Assembly: GCA_900544905.1 (NCBI GenBank)
Contig: UQXF01000113.1
Location: forward strand, 1-9,116
Direction: 5' to 3'
Origin: an uncultured Clostridium sp.
GTDB taxonomy: Bacteria; Bacillota; Clostridia; Lachnospirales; Lachnospiraceae
DNA: 9,116 nt
The notes beneath the pieces are model-generated. The model saw only the letters and a program-made list of their open reading frames with translations, was not told the origin of the DNA and did not search any database. Shown here in pieces: positions 1 through 6,788 of this stretch (positions are counted from its first letter, which is position 1; every line of letters begins with the position of its first letter). The position numbers were made by a program, and so were the translations under genes.

Positions 1-50
1 TACGAGATGACGTCGAGTCTCGTGGGCTCGGAGATGTGTATAAGAGACAG
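1..50 (+). other. Illumina/Nextera sequencing adapter (artefact)
   Basis: Bases 1-8 (tacgagat) are the end of the Illumina P7 oligo, 9-16 (gacgtcga) an 8-base i7 index, 17-31 (gtctcgtgggctcgg) the Nextera read-2 primer segment, and 32-50 the 19-base Tn5 mosaic end (agatgtg...gagacag). The order and lengths match the Nextera i7 adapter exactly. This is untrimmed library sequence, not genome. It also supplies a false GTG start at 36 in frame with the gene that follows. Confidence 0.98.
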
Positions 51-530
51 TCTAAGGATAGTGCCAATACCGCATCATCCACAAAGAAGAGCAACAAGGT
101 AGACAGCGCTACCATCGCAAAATTAAAGGCGGATGCCGATGCAAGACTTTCCCAGTTAAAGGGAATTGTAGAACAGTTAATCACCAAGCAGGGAACAACT
201 GCCCAAAATGCCAGCATCTGGAGCCAGTTCCGCCAGGGTGTTTTAGATGGAAGTATTACAGTAGATGAGGCAACTGCCAGGCAGGCGGCAGAGGATATTT
301 CCGAGGACGGCTACTGGGGTGTAAAGCAGACCTCTGAGCGTATTCTTGACTTTGCCAAGGCTTTAACCGGCGGAGACAGCGAAAAGGCCGAAGAAATGCG
401 TGCCGCTATCAAAAAGGGATTTGATGCCGCTGCAAAGCTCTGGGGTGATGAGCTTCCAGAGATTTCCCAGAAAACATATGATGCGGTTATGAAGGGAATT
501 GATGAATGGAAAAAGGAAGAAGAAGCCTGA
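51..530 (+). CDS. Conserved hypothetical protein, 5'-truncated by adapter
   Basis: An open frame of 159 residues runs from the adapter junction to TGA at 528-530. The true start lies outside the window; the only upstream in-frame start is a GTG inside the adapter, so it should be discarded. The visible N-terminal part is a Lys/Ser/Asp/Ala-rich linker. After it come a predicted helical stretch (AKLKADADARLSQLKGIVEQL), a segment with SQFRQGVLDG and TARQAAEDISEDGYWGV, and a C-terminal helical region with GGDSEKAEEM and LWGDELPEISQKTYDAVMKG. The last part has a repeated acidic/aromatic pattern that I associate from memory with short conserved hypothetical proteins of Lachnospiraceae. No catalytic motif, signal or membrane segment is visible in the surviving part. 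I do not recognise a function. The gene is followed by 99 bases without a clear terminator, then by a separate small gene on the same strand. Confidence 0.8.
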   Translation, partial: SKDSANTASSTKKSNKVDSATIAKLKADADARLSQLKGIVEQLITKQGTTAQNASIWSQFRQGVLDGSITVDEATARQAAEDISEDGYWGVKQTSERILDFAKALTGGDSEKAEEMRAAIKKGFDAAAKLWGDELPEISQKTYDAVMKGIDEWKKEEEA

Positions 531-578
531 TAACTTTTTCTTTTCCTCCTTATAAAATTCTTTTATTATTCCGATATA

Positions 579-584
579 TATAAT
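579..584 (+). promoter_or_regulatory. Possible -10 element for the 630 gene
   Basis: A perfect TATAAT lies 46 bases upstream of the ATG at 630, in an AT-rich gap after the preceding stop codon. No good -35 hexamer is found 16-18 bases upstream, and there is no extended -10 TG. The match is therefore suggestive only; the tandem TA run makes chance matches likely. Confidence 0.35.
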
Positions 585-629
585 AAGAAGCTAATGGCAT
601 TCTAACGTAATTTCAAGGAGGAGATTACC

Positions 630-878
630 ATGAATGCACAAACATATACACAGGTTGTTAATCCGGTTCTCGCCATTTTAGCAACCCCGAAATATAATCA
701 TCGTCACCAGAGACAGCAGCAGGAAAAAAGAACAAAGCAGCTAAAAACCTTTGAATCCCTTTTTCATACAGCCTGCAAAACAACCGATGACGTATTACTT
801 CTAAATGACCCCGGCTGTTATGGCAAGGATGCAAGACCAGTCGTTGGAAATGTCAGTAGCTTCAACAAAACCCTATAA
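630..878 (+). CDS. Orphan small basic protein, 82 residues
   Basis: Although short, this is very likely a real gene. An AAGGAGGAG Shine-Dalgarno (615-623) sits six bases before the ATG, and a strong intrinsic terminator begins six bases after the stop. The protein has no membrane segment or signal peptide. Residues 22-41 are very rich in Arg, Lys, Gln and His (a HRHQRQQQEKRTKQ stretch), followed by a probable helix and a C-terminal part with NDPGCYGKDARPVVGN. It has two cysteines. The basic, Gln-rich stretch could suit nucleic-acid or phospholipid contact, but nothing identifies a family. No neighbour on the same strand shares an obvious role. I do not recognise the gene; function unknown. 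Confidence 0.72.
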   Translation: MNAQTYTQVVNPVLAILATPKYNHRHQRQQQEKRTKQLKTFESLFHTACKTTDDVLLLNDPGCYGKDARPVVGNVSSFNKTL

Positions 879-883
879 ACCAG

Positions 884-924
884 GGCGGCGCACAAATATC
901 CAACCGTTTGTGTGCCGCCTTTTT
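884..924 (+). terminator. Intrinsic terminator of the small-protein gene
   Basis: Arms GGCGGCGCACAAA (884-896) and TTTGTGTGCCGCC (907-919) form a 13-base-pair stem with a single G-U pair. The loop is 10 bases and a TTTTT run follows at 920-924. It begins six bases after the TAA of the 82-residue gene, so it closes that transcript. Confidence 0.93.
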
Positions 925-952
925 GACGGGCAGACAATTCTTTCCTTTCAAA

Positions 953-964
953 TTTCTTAAGAAA
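953..964. repeat. 12-base perfect palindrome
   Basis: TTTCTTAAGAAA reads identically on both strands. It lies in the convergent intergenic gap after the plus-strand terminator. It could be a regulator half-site pair, but no promoter is clearly attached and an AT-rich 12-mer palindrome can arise by chance. Confidence 0.3.
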
Positions 965-1045
965 CCATTCACAAAACCTATACATTTAGGACACGTTTTT
1001 TTCACAACTTTTCAATATACTATGTCTTGTAAGAACTTTTCATAT

Positions 1046-1119
1046 GAGTGCATTAAGTTGTACTCGAATTCTCCCCCTCATTAACAGAAGCGAAGGACAC
1101 AGTCCTTCGCTTCTTGTAT
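1046..1119 (+). ncRNA. Possible small RNA with a C-rich anti-SD loop (speculative)
   Basis: On the plus strand a small hairpin (GAGTGCA 1046-1052, TGTACTC 1059-1065, one G-U pair) is followed by an unpaired stretch containing CTCCCCCTC (1071-1079). Then comes a 13-base-pair terminator-like hairpin (1086-1114) with a modest U-rich tail. A hairpin, then an exposed C-rich motif complementary to Shine-Dalgarno sequences, then a terminator is the layout of RsaE/FsrA-type regulatory RNAs in Firmicutes. A TATACT at 1016-1021 could be a -10, but there is no convincing -35. The hairpin may simply be the bidirectional terminator of the convergent genes. Confidence 0.22.
1086..1114. terminator. 13-bp hairpin between convergent genes, probable fprA-side terminator
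   Basis: AGAAGCGAAGGAC (1086-1098) and GTCCTTCGCTTCT (1102-1114) pair perfectly around an ACA loop. The hairpin lies 14 bases beyond the fprA stop codon (minus strand). Neither side carries a long U-run: the minus-strand tail is GTTAATG and the plus-strand tail TGTATG. The terminal TTCT bases of the stem partly serve as a U-rich tract in either direction, so it may work bidirectionally. Confidence 0.65.
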
Positions 1120-1127
1120 GTCCGGTA

Positions 1128-2285
1128 TTATTTTTCTGCTAATTCCTCTGCCAGCTTTTCCAAATTATCAATATCTGACGCCTTTACAGTGGAACGGATA
1201 GTTACCATATTATCCAGTACCGTAATATCCTTCATTGCCTCAAACTGCTGTCTCATCAGCTTGCCTGCCATCGGCGCCCAGGAACCATTTTCAATAATTG
1301 CCACTGTCCGTTTCTGGTAAGCCTTTATCTTCAAATGATAAATAAAATCCTCCATAACCGGCATGATACTTCCATCATAGGTAGGAGATGCCACTACCAG
1401 ACGGTCATAACGGAAGGCGTCCTCAATACATTCTGCCATATCCTCTCTTGCCAGGTCGGATATTGCCACCTTTTCCACGCCCTTTTCCTCCAACCTTGCA
1501 GCAAGCTCCTTCGCCGCAGCAGCCGTATTTCCGTGAAGAGAAGAATAGGCGATAAATACACCCTTATCCTCCGGCTCATAGCTGCTCCAGGTGTTATATT
1601 TTCCAATATAATAATCCAGATTTTCTGAGAGCACCGGACCGTGTAACGGACAGATAATCTTTATGTCAAGCGCCGCCGCTTTCTTAAGTAAGGTCTGCAC
1701 CGGCATGCCATATTTGCCAACAATATTAAAGTAATATCTTCTCGCCTCACATGCCCAGTCCTCATCTGCATCCAGGGCTCCAAACTTTCCGAATCCATCT
1801 GCGGAGAATAAAATTTTATCCCGGGACTCATAGGTTACCATAACCTCCGGCCAGTGCACCATAGGAGCCATGATAAAATTCAAAGTGTGGCTTCCAAGCT
1901 CTAAGGTATCTCCCTCCTTGACTACGACACTTCTGTCCGCAATATCCACATCAAAAAACTGCGGCAGCATTCCAAACAGCTTGGCATTGGACACAATCCG
2001 GATATCCGGGTACTTTTCAAGCACCTCTGCCAGATTTGCCGAATGGTCCGGCTCCATATGGGAAATAATCAGGTACTCCGGCGTCCTGTCTCCCAGAACT
2101 TCTTCTAAGTTTGTAAACCAATCCTCTGCCTTTCTTTTATCTACCATATCCATAATGGCAATCTTCTCATCCATAATCACATAGGAATTGTATGACACAC
2201 CGTTTGGGATTATATATTGACCCTCAAACAAATCCAAATCCCTGTCATTTACACCCACATAATACACACTGTCTGTAATTTTCAT
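1128..2285 (-). CDS. fprA: A-type flavodiiron protein (O2/NO reductase)
   Basis: The 385-residue protein has the two flavodiiron domains. Residues 1-240 are a metallo-beta-lactamase-like diiron domain. Its expected ligands are all present: H76, E78 and D80 in HMEPDH, H144 in MVHWPE, D163 in SADGFG and H215 in CPLHGP. Residues 242-385 are a flavodoxin-like FMN domain with the phosphate loop YSSLHGNT (248-254) and SPTYDGS and ENGSWAP flavin loops. The family reduces O2 to water (or NO to N2O) in the cytoplasm of anaerobes, drawing electrons from rubredoxin or NADH-linked partners. No rubredoxin is fused or adjacent here. The open frame extends upstream to a TTG at 2327, but the ATG at 2285 with AGGAAGAGG upstream and the family N-terminus (MKITDSVYYVG) decides the start. 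It is the last gene of a co-oriented minus-strand set; about 100 bases separate it from the Nudix gene, so it may also have its own promoter. Confidence 0.96.
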   Translation of the reverse strand: MKITDSVYYVGVNDRDLDLFEGQYIIPNGVSYNSYVIMDEKIAIMDMVDKRKAEDWFTNLEEVLGDRTPEYLIISHMEPDHSANLAEVLEKYPDIRIVSNAKLFGMLPQFFDVDIADRSVVVKEGDTLELGSHTLNFIMAPMVHWPEVMVTYESRDKILFSADGFGKFGALDADEDWACEARRYYFNIVGKYGMPVQTLLKKAAALDIKIICPLHGPVLSENLDYYIGKYNTWSSYEPEDKGVFIAYSSLHGNTAAAAKELAARLEEKGVEKVAISDLAREDMAECIEDAFRYDRLVVASPTYDGSIMPVMEDFIYHLKIKAYQKRTVAIIENGSWAPMAGKLMRQQFEAMKDITVLDNMVTIRSTVKASDIDNLEKLAEELAEK

Positions 2286-2388
2286 TGCCTCTTCCTCTCT
2301 TTCCTGCTTTAATTTATATAATTGCAAAACTCTATTACCATTACATATGCTGTATTTATTAAGTTACTGTTTCTATTTACTATAGCCT

Positions 2389-2952
2389 CTAATCTTCCCT
2401 GCTCCACAGATAACAGTAAGCCTGGGTACGTGCCGCAAAATACTCCGTGTCAAGCAGCTTTCTCACCTCTGCCCTTGTGTACCACCCCGCTTCTATCTCC
2501 TCAACGGTTGAGGTGCTTGGTGCAAAGGTTCCAGCCGCCACGCCAACAACGCAGATATTTTTCTCATTTGAAAAACCGATTGCCGAAAAGCTCTCCCCCA
2601 GTACGTCCTCTATCCAGAGCAAATCCAGTCCCGTCTCCTCTTTCAGCTCTCTTCTCGCACTTTCCATAAATTCTTCCCCCGGGTCAATGAGTCCCGCCGG
2701 AAAATTAAATACAAAATCTCCACAGGGCATACGGAATTCCCTGTTCAGCAGCAGCTTATCCCCAGTCTCATTATGCATAATCAGAACCACCGAATCCGGC
2801 GGATGGTCTGCCAGCTCCTCCCTTGTAGTCATTTCCCGGTTCCGGCTTATCATCTCATAAACCTTCTGTTTATGGTCGGCGGTTTCATATGTAATGTCAT
2901 ACCGGTTAATAAATTTACCCTGCTCTTTTTTCTCAATTCCAACGAATTTCAC
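2389..2952 (-). CDS. Nudix hydrolase, ADP-ribose pyrophosphatase type
   Basis: The 187-residue protein carries a perfect Nudix box at residues 87-109. It starts GLIDPGEE, ends RRELKEETGL, and fits GX5EX7REUXEEXGU exactly, with the Mg-binding glutamates E102, E105 and E106. The N-terminal part is a beta-rich half with NRYDITYETADHKQKVYEM, as in ADP-ribose/NDP-sugar pyrophosphatases that hydrolyse a nucleoside diphosphate linked to X, giving NMP plus X-phosphate. FNFPAGLIDPGE before the box fits that subgroup, but the substrate cannot be settled by eye. The start is GTG at 2952, supported by AAGGAG eight bases upstream; no better ATG occurs in frame. The gene follows the GH26 gene by 65 bases in the same direction, so cotranscription is likely. 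Likely cytosolic: no signal peptide. Confidence 0.92.
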   Translation of the reverse strand: MKFVGIEKKEQGKFINRYDITYETADHKQKVYEMISRNREMTTREELADHPPDSVVLIMHNETGDKLLLNREFRMPCGDFVFNFPAGLIDPGEEFMESARRELKEETGLDLLWIEDVLGESFSAIGFSNEKNICVVGVAAGTFAPSTSTVEEIEAGWYTRAEVRKLLDTEYFAARTQAYCYLWSRED

Positions 2953-3017
2953 ACCGCTGTCTCCTTCTTACCATACAAACCTTTTTCCATCCCAACCCGG
3001 AAAGCTATATAAATCTC

Positions 3018-3956
3018 CTACAATGTCACGGAATAACTGCTTGCATACATACTCTTCAACTGCTCTGTCCGATTGTACTGCTCACCAATACAGAATTCCT
3101 TCGACCAGGTCATATAATATGCCCATGGGACACGGGACTGCTCCAGCTTATGAATATCCGGAATATATCCCACCTCCGCCAGAGCTGCCACCTTGTTTCC
3201 GGTTGTGGCTGCCACAAGCTTCTCATAGTGTTCCCGATAATCAGTAGACTCATATTTTTCCAGATAAATATCCACAGAAACCACATCCACATATTCATCA
3301 CCGGGATAGCCTTCCTTTAACGGACAATTCCACACCCATAACAAATTATCCAGATGATGTACCTGGGTGTAATGCACAAACATCAATTTATACAATTCTC
3401 TCGCAATTTCCGCTCCCTTAGCTCCCCACCAGAACCAGGTTCCCTCTGATTCATGAAAGGGTCTCCAGAGAATGGGAATATCCGCTTCACAGAAACGCTT
3501 TAATGACTCCGCAATCACATCCATATCATGAAAAAATGCAGTTCTCTCTGGTGAGCCCTCTTCCAGAACACGGCTTGCATCAAAGTCTGTATGCTCTGCA
3601 TAAAACGACTTGTCCCTGCCTCCGATAGGGGAAAACCAATGAAATGTAAATGTGACTATACCCTCTGTCTCCTTCGCCCACTGGTATGCCGTCTCCAATG
3701 TTCCCCGGTTTTCATATACCTCCTGCATACAGGGCTCTGAGGTATCCTCATAATTGATATTCGGCGAACAGGCAAGCAGTTCAAAGCCTCTCAGCTTAGG
3801 CTCTTTTCCCGTCACCTTGCGGATATATTCAATCTCCTCCATAGGAACTGTCTGGGTATGCTGTCCAGTAATAATCCCATTACCGGCAGTCTCATATAAA
3901 TAGTCTAATAATTGAACGGCATTTTTTGTTGCCCCTGGGTTTACAGGCATCGCCAT
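3018..3956 (-). CDS. Glycoside hydrolase family 26 (beta-mannanase-like), cytosolic
   Basis: The 312-residue protein has the GH26 (clan GH-A TIM barrel) hallmarks. They are the N-terminal GIITGQH (27-33), the conserved FTFHW with H106, WRPFHE (164-169) with acid/base E169 followed by the aromatic EGTWFWWG, and the nucleophile E261 in ALAEVG. Family members mostly cleave beta-1,4-mannan or mannooligosaccharides. Specificity (endo-mannanase, exo-mannobiohydrolase, or mixed-linkage glucanase) cannot be read from sequence. There is no signal peptide, carbohydrate-binding module or anchor, so it probably acts inside the cell on imported oligosaccharides. Start: ATG at 3956 with AAGGAGG eight bases upstream. 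It sits 57 bases downstream of aspS and 65 upstream of the Nudix gene. No transporter, GH130 phosphorylase or regulator of a mannan locus is in the window, so the pairing with aspS looks incidental. Confidence 0.92.
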   Translation of the reverse strand: MAMPVNPGATKNAVQLLDYLYETAGNGIITGQHTQTVPMEEIEYIRKVTGKEPKLRGFELLACSPNINYEDTSEPCMQEVYENRGTLETAYQWAKETEGIVTFTFHWFSPIGGRDKSFYAEHTDFDASRVLEEGSPERTAFFHDMDVIAESLKRFCEADIPILWRPFHESEGTWFWWGAKGAEIARELYKLMFVHYTQVHHLDNLLWVWNCPLKEGYPGDEYVDVVSVDIYLEKYESTDYREHYEKLVAATTGNKVAALAEVGYIPDIHKLEQSRVPWAYYMTWSKEFCIGEQYNRTEQLKSMYASSYSVTL

Positions 3957-4012
3957 ATAAATACCCTCCTTGTGTCATATTTCTGTATCTTTCAATCCGC
4001 TCAAAGGCGATA

Positions 4013-5815
4013 TCACTTTTCTTCTGCATTTTCCGGAAGCTTAACCTCAATACAAAGCTCCTCTAACTGCTTTGCATCCACCACATCCGGTGCATTGCTC
4101 ATGAGGCAGGACGCATCCTTAACCTTAGGAAATGCGATTACATCCCGGATGGAATCTGCTCCGGTCATCAGCATAATCATACGGTCAAGACCAAATGCAA
4201 GCCCTGCATGAGGTGGAACACCGTACTTAAATGCATTTAACAAAAATCCAAAACGGTCATATGCCTCCTCCTTGGAAAATCCAAGCAGTCCAAACATCTT
4301 TTCCTGTACATCATCCTGATGGATTCTGACAGAGCCTCCGCCAAGCTCCACACCATTCAGCACAATATCATATGCCTTTGCCCTTGCTTTGCCCATATCC
4401 GTGTCTAAAAGCTCCAAATCCTCGTCCATCGGCATGGTAAACGGATGATGCATTGCCGTATACCGCTCTTCCTCATCGGACCACTCAAATACCGGAAATT
4501 CCGTAATCCATAAAAATTTATAATCATCCTTGCTTACTAAGCTCAGCTGGTCTGCCAGCTCACATCTCAATGCTCCAAGTACAGAATACACAATCTTGTC
4601 CCGGTCTGCTGCAAATAACAGTAAATCGCCCGGCTCACCCTCCATTGCTCCAATCAGTGCAGACATCTCTTCGTCTTTCATGAATTTGGCAAAAGAAGAC
4701 TTAACGCTTCCATCCTCCTGGATTGCAATATAGGCAAGTCCCTTTGCTCCATATCCCTTTGCGAAATCCACCAGTGCATCAATCTTCTTTCTCGGCATTG
4801 CGCCCTGTCCCTTTGCATTGATACCACGAACAGAACCACCATTTTCGATTGCACCCTTGAACACTCCGAACTCACAGTCTTTTACAATATCCGTTACGTT
4901 TTTAAGCTCCATTCCAAAACGGATATCCGGTTTGTCAGAGCCGAAACGGTCCATTGCCTCCTGCCAGGTCATTCTCTGAATCGGAAGAGGCACCTCTACT
5001 CCAATACTTTCCTTAAACACCTTTGCCAGTAACCGCTCATTTACATCCAATACATCCTCCACGTCCACAAAGGATAATTCCATATCAATCTGGGTAAATT
5101 CCGGCTGTCGGTCTGCACGTAAATCCTCGTCCCGGAAGCATTTCGCCACCTGGTAGTAGCGGTCATAGCCGGAACACATCAGCAGCTGCTTAAAAATCTG
5201 TGGTGACTGCGGCAGCGCATAGAAGCTTCCCGGATGCACACGGCTTGGCACAAGATAATCCCTTGCCCCCTCCGGAGTTGACTTATTTAAAATCGGAGTC
5301 TCAATCTCCAAAAAGCCCTCCTCTGCCAGAAAGTTACGGATAATGCTTACCACCTTGCTTCTGAGAATCAGGTTGCGCTGTAAATCCGGACGTCTAAGGT
5401 CTAATGGGCGGTATTTTAAGCGTACCTCCTCCTTTGTCTTTGAATTTTCTTCAATCGGAAATGGAGGTGTCTCCGCCTCGGAAAGGATTCTTAAATCCGT
5501 TGCAATAATCTCAATATCACCGGTTGCCAGATTCTTGTTGATTCCACCTGCACGAAGCGCCACCTTACCGGTAATGGCTGCCACAAATTCACTTCTCAGC
5601 TTCTCCGCTTTGGCAAAGCTTTCACTTCCACACTTATCCTCCTCAAAAATCACCTGCAAAATACCGCTTCTATCTCTCAAATCCACAAAAATAATTCCGC
5701 CCTTGTTGCGGCTTTTCTGTACCCAGCCCATAACGGTAACAGTTTCACCTGTATTTTTGTTACTTACTTCTGTACATCTATGAGTTCTTTTCAAACCCTT
5801 CATTGATTCTGCCAT
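4013..5815 (-). CDS. aspS: Aspartyl-tRNA synthetase
   Basis: The 600-residue protein is a complete bacterial-type class IIb AspRS, which charges tRNA-Asp with aspartate in the cytosol. The N-terminal OB-fold anticodon-binding domain (about 1-110) includes GWVQKSRNKGGIIFVDLRDR. The catalytic domain carries motif 1 (FLAEEGFLEIETPIL, 162-176) and motif 2 (FRDEDLRADRQPEF, 227-240, then TQIDMELSF). Between motifs 2 and 3 is the bacterial GAD insertion (about 290-420), and motif 3 is GLAFGLDRMIMLM (538-550). The frame reaches an upstream ATG at 5848, but the ATG at 5815 has AGGAGGAG just upstream and gives the family N-terminus MAESMKGLKRTHRCTE. Whether it also charges tRNA-Asn (non-discriminating form) cannot be settled here. 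It is the first gene of the co-oriented set aspS-GH26-Nudix-fprA. No T-box motif is seen upstream; see the promoter and hairpin entries. Confidence 0.98.
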   Translation of the reverse strand: MAESMKGLKRTHRCTEVSNKNTGETVTVMGWVQKSRNKGGIIFVDLRDRSGILQVIFEEDKCGSESFAKAEKLRSEFVAAITGKVALRAGGINKNLATGDIEIIATDLRILSEAETPPFPIEENSKTKEEVRLKYRPLDLRRPDLQRNLILRSKVVSIIRNFLAEEGFLEIETPILNKSTPEGARDYLVPSRVHPGSFYALPQSPQIFKQLLMCSGYDRYYQVAKCFRDEDLRADRQPEFTQIDMELSFVDVEDVLDVNERLLAKVFKESIGVEVPLPIQRMTWQEAMDRFGSDKPDIRFGMELKNVTDIVKDCEFGVFKGAIENGGSVRGINAKGQGAMPRKKIDALVDFAKGYGAKGLAYIAIQEDGSVKSSFAKFMKDEEMSALIGAMEGEPGDLLLFAADRDKIVYSVLGALRCELADQLSLVSKDDYKFLWITEFPVFEWSDEEERYTAMHHPFTMPMDEDLELLDTDMGKARAKAYDIVLNGVELGGGSVRIHQDDVQEKMFGLLGFSKEEAYDRFGFLLNAFKYGVPPHAGLAFGLDRMIMLMTGADSIRDVIAFPKVKDASCLMSNAPDVVDAKQLEELCIEVKLPENAEEK

Positions 5816-5866
5816 AGTTGCTCCTCCTGCTTTCTTTTCACAATGCATTTTCTATGTCGTAACTCA

Positions 5867-5889
5867 AAAAATGCCCACTGGACATTTTT
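5867..5889 (-). terminator. Terminator-like hairpin in the aspS leader
   Basis: Read on the minus strand, AAAAATGTCC pairs with GGGCATTTTT around an AGT loop. This is 10 continuous pairs including one U-G, with U-rich 3' side and a further T after it. On the plus strand the same position is a C/A mismatch, so the hairpin is tuned to the minus strand. It lies about 50 bases before the aspS start and downstream of the proposed promoter, so it could attenuate aspS; otherwise it ends read-through from the operon upstream. Confidence 0.6.
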
Positions 5890-5914
5890 CTCATATGCCT
5901 GGAAACACAAACAA

Positions 5915-5940
5915 ATGCATGGACAAGACTGTCCATGCAT
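5915..5940. repeat. 11-bp inverted repeat at the aspS transcription start
   Basis: ATGCATGGACA (5915-5925) and TGTCCATGCAT (5930-5940) are perfect inverted repeats around AGAC. The dyad starts two bases beyond the proposed -10 and covers the expected start point, which is the place for a repressor operator. It may also fold in RNA: the minus-strand tail TTTGTTTGTGTTT is U-rich enough for a weak terminator of the upstream AT-rich operon, which has no other terminator between its end and here. Confidence 0.6.
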
Positions 5941-5941
5941 C

Positions 5942-5970
5942 ATTATATATTTTTTTTAATTATTTGTACA
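5942..5970 (-). promoter_or_regulatory. Probable aspS promoter (sigma-A type)
   Basis: On the minus strand a -35 TGTACA (5970-5965, four of six consensus bases) is followed by exactly 17 bases and a perfect -10 TATAAT (5947-5942). The expected start is near 5935, giving a leader of about 120 bases before the aspS ATG. Confidence 0.6.
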
Positions 5971-6054
5971 GTTTAAAACAAAATCTTTTTGCCATAAATC
6001 CTTGTAATGCTAACAAAAGTAATCCGCACCGCAAATGCCATTTTTTCTGTTTTC

Positions 6055-6753
6055 TTATTTTCCATCAATTATAATCTCTTCATTGTTTTCATCCAGCCCT
6101 ATTATGATTTTATTTTCAAAATTATATGTAAGACAGCCCGTTATTGTCTCATGTGAATACACATCATACCCGGCAACTGAAATCCTTTTTGCTTTCTCAT
6201 CAATTTGTACATATTCATCATCCAGCCGCCCATAGAATTCCTTAGCGCTTTCAAAGGAAAACCGTTCAAAAAAAAGCTTAACGATATCATATCCATTATC
6301 ATAGGACATTTTCATGCATTCTTCTTCAAGAGGCAAATCCATTGGTGTCGGGAGATAAACTATCGAATCACTATAGCGATACCAAGAATAACAATTTTTC
6401 ACATCATATCCATCATTATAGGAGCCATATGACAAAATAAAATAATTATTATCAGAATAAAACAATTTTGCCGGATATTCTCCCGGGTTTTCATAATACG
6501 TAATATCCCTTATAAAATCTTTATTTTTACTTAAATATTTTTCTATATCTTTTCCTGTCTTAAAAAATGTACGGCATTCATCAAAATCTGTATATATTTC
6601 TCTGACAGGTAATTCACATATAACATACCGTTTTTCCATGCCGTTCCAGTTACTGACAACTATTTTGGTCTTCTTAAAGCAGAACCAGTAGACTGAAAAT
6701 ATCGCCAGTAATACTACAATTATGACTATACTGCTTATCCATCTTTTTTTCAT
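6055..6753 (-). CDS. Membrane-anchored protein of unknown function
   Basis: Last gene of the AT-rich operon. The 232-residue protein has an MKKRW start, a single hydrophobic segment at about residues 6-26 (ISSIVIIVVLLAIFSVYWF), then a basic KKTK. That is typical of a signal anchor leaving about 200 residues outside. The outer part is rich in Tyr, Asp, Glu and Asn, without repeats or a recognisable catalytic motif. No LPXTG or lipobox is visible. The start is uncertain: the frame also opens with GTG at 6786, two bases after the preceding stop, and an ATG at 6768. I prefer 6753 for its AAGAGA at suitable spacing and its classical basic-then-hydrophobic N-terminus. Tight coupling to the LRR gene suggests it acts with the surface proteins upstream, but I do not recognise a family and assign no function. 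Confidence 0.75.
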   Translation of the reverse strand: MKKRWISSIVIIVVLLAIFSVYWFCFKKTKIVVSNWNGMEKRYVICELPVREIYTDFDECRTFFKTGKDIEKYLSKNKDFIRDITYYENPGEYPAKLFYSDNNYFILSYGSYNDGYDVKNCYSWYRYSDSIVYLPTPMDLPLEEECMKMSYDNGYDIVKLFFERFSFESAKEFYGRLDDEYVQIDEKAKRISVAGYDVYSHETITGCLTYNFENKIIIGLDENNEEIIIDGK

Positions 6754-6788
6754 GACAATTCTCTTCATTTCAATTTTGTTATGCACTG

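Noticed and set aside
32..50. Tn5-type mosaic end, as if a transposon end
   Set aside because: It is joined to the P7/i7/read-2 oligo in the exact Nextera order, with the matching end at 9103-9116; it is library adapter, not a mobile element.
36..50. GTG start for the first gene
   Set aside because: The start codon and the first five residues lie wholly inside the adapter.
1394..1606. Open frames antisense or out of frame within fprA (also 1114-1320, 1335-1628 and 1870-2184)
   Set aside because: They overlap a complete flavodiiron gene with all metal ligands, have no recognisable domains, and are frame shadows.
2322..3247. Several plus-strand open frames opposite the Nudix and GH26 genes
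   Set aside because: Low-complexity Ser/Pro-rich translations without ribosome binding sites, antisense to genes with intact catalytic motifs.
4530..5783. Plus-strand open frames opposite aspS (4530-4733, 5343-5783)
   Set aside because: Antisense shadows of a full-length AspRS gene; no ribosome binding sites or family resemblance.
5973..6041. 22-codon open frame on the minus strand (MAFAVRITFVSITRIYGKK...) between the last operon gene and aspS
   Set aside because: No Shine-Dalgarno, no charged-Asp leader pattern, and it ends upstream of the proposed aspS start; looks like chance.
5816..6054. T-box riboswitch upstream of aspS
   Set aside because: Searched by eye for the T-box core (GGTGGNACCGCG) on the minus strand; nothing close is present and the likely leader is too short.
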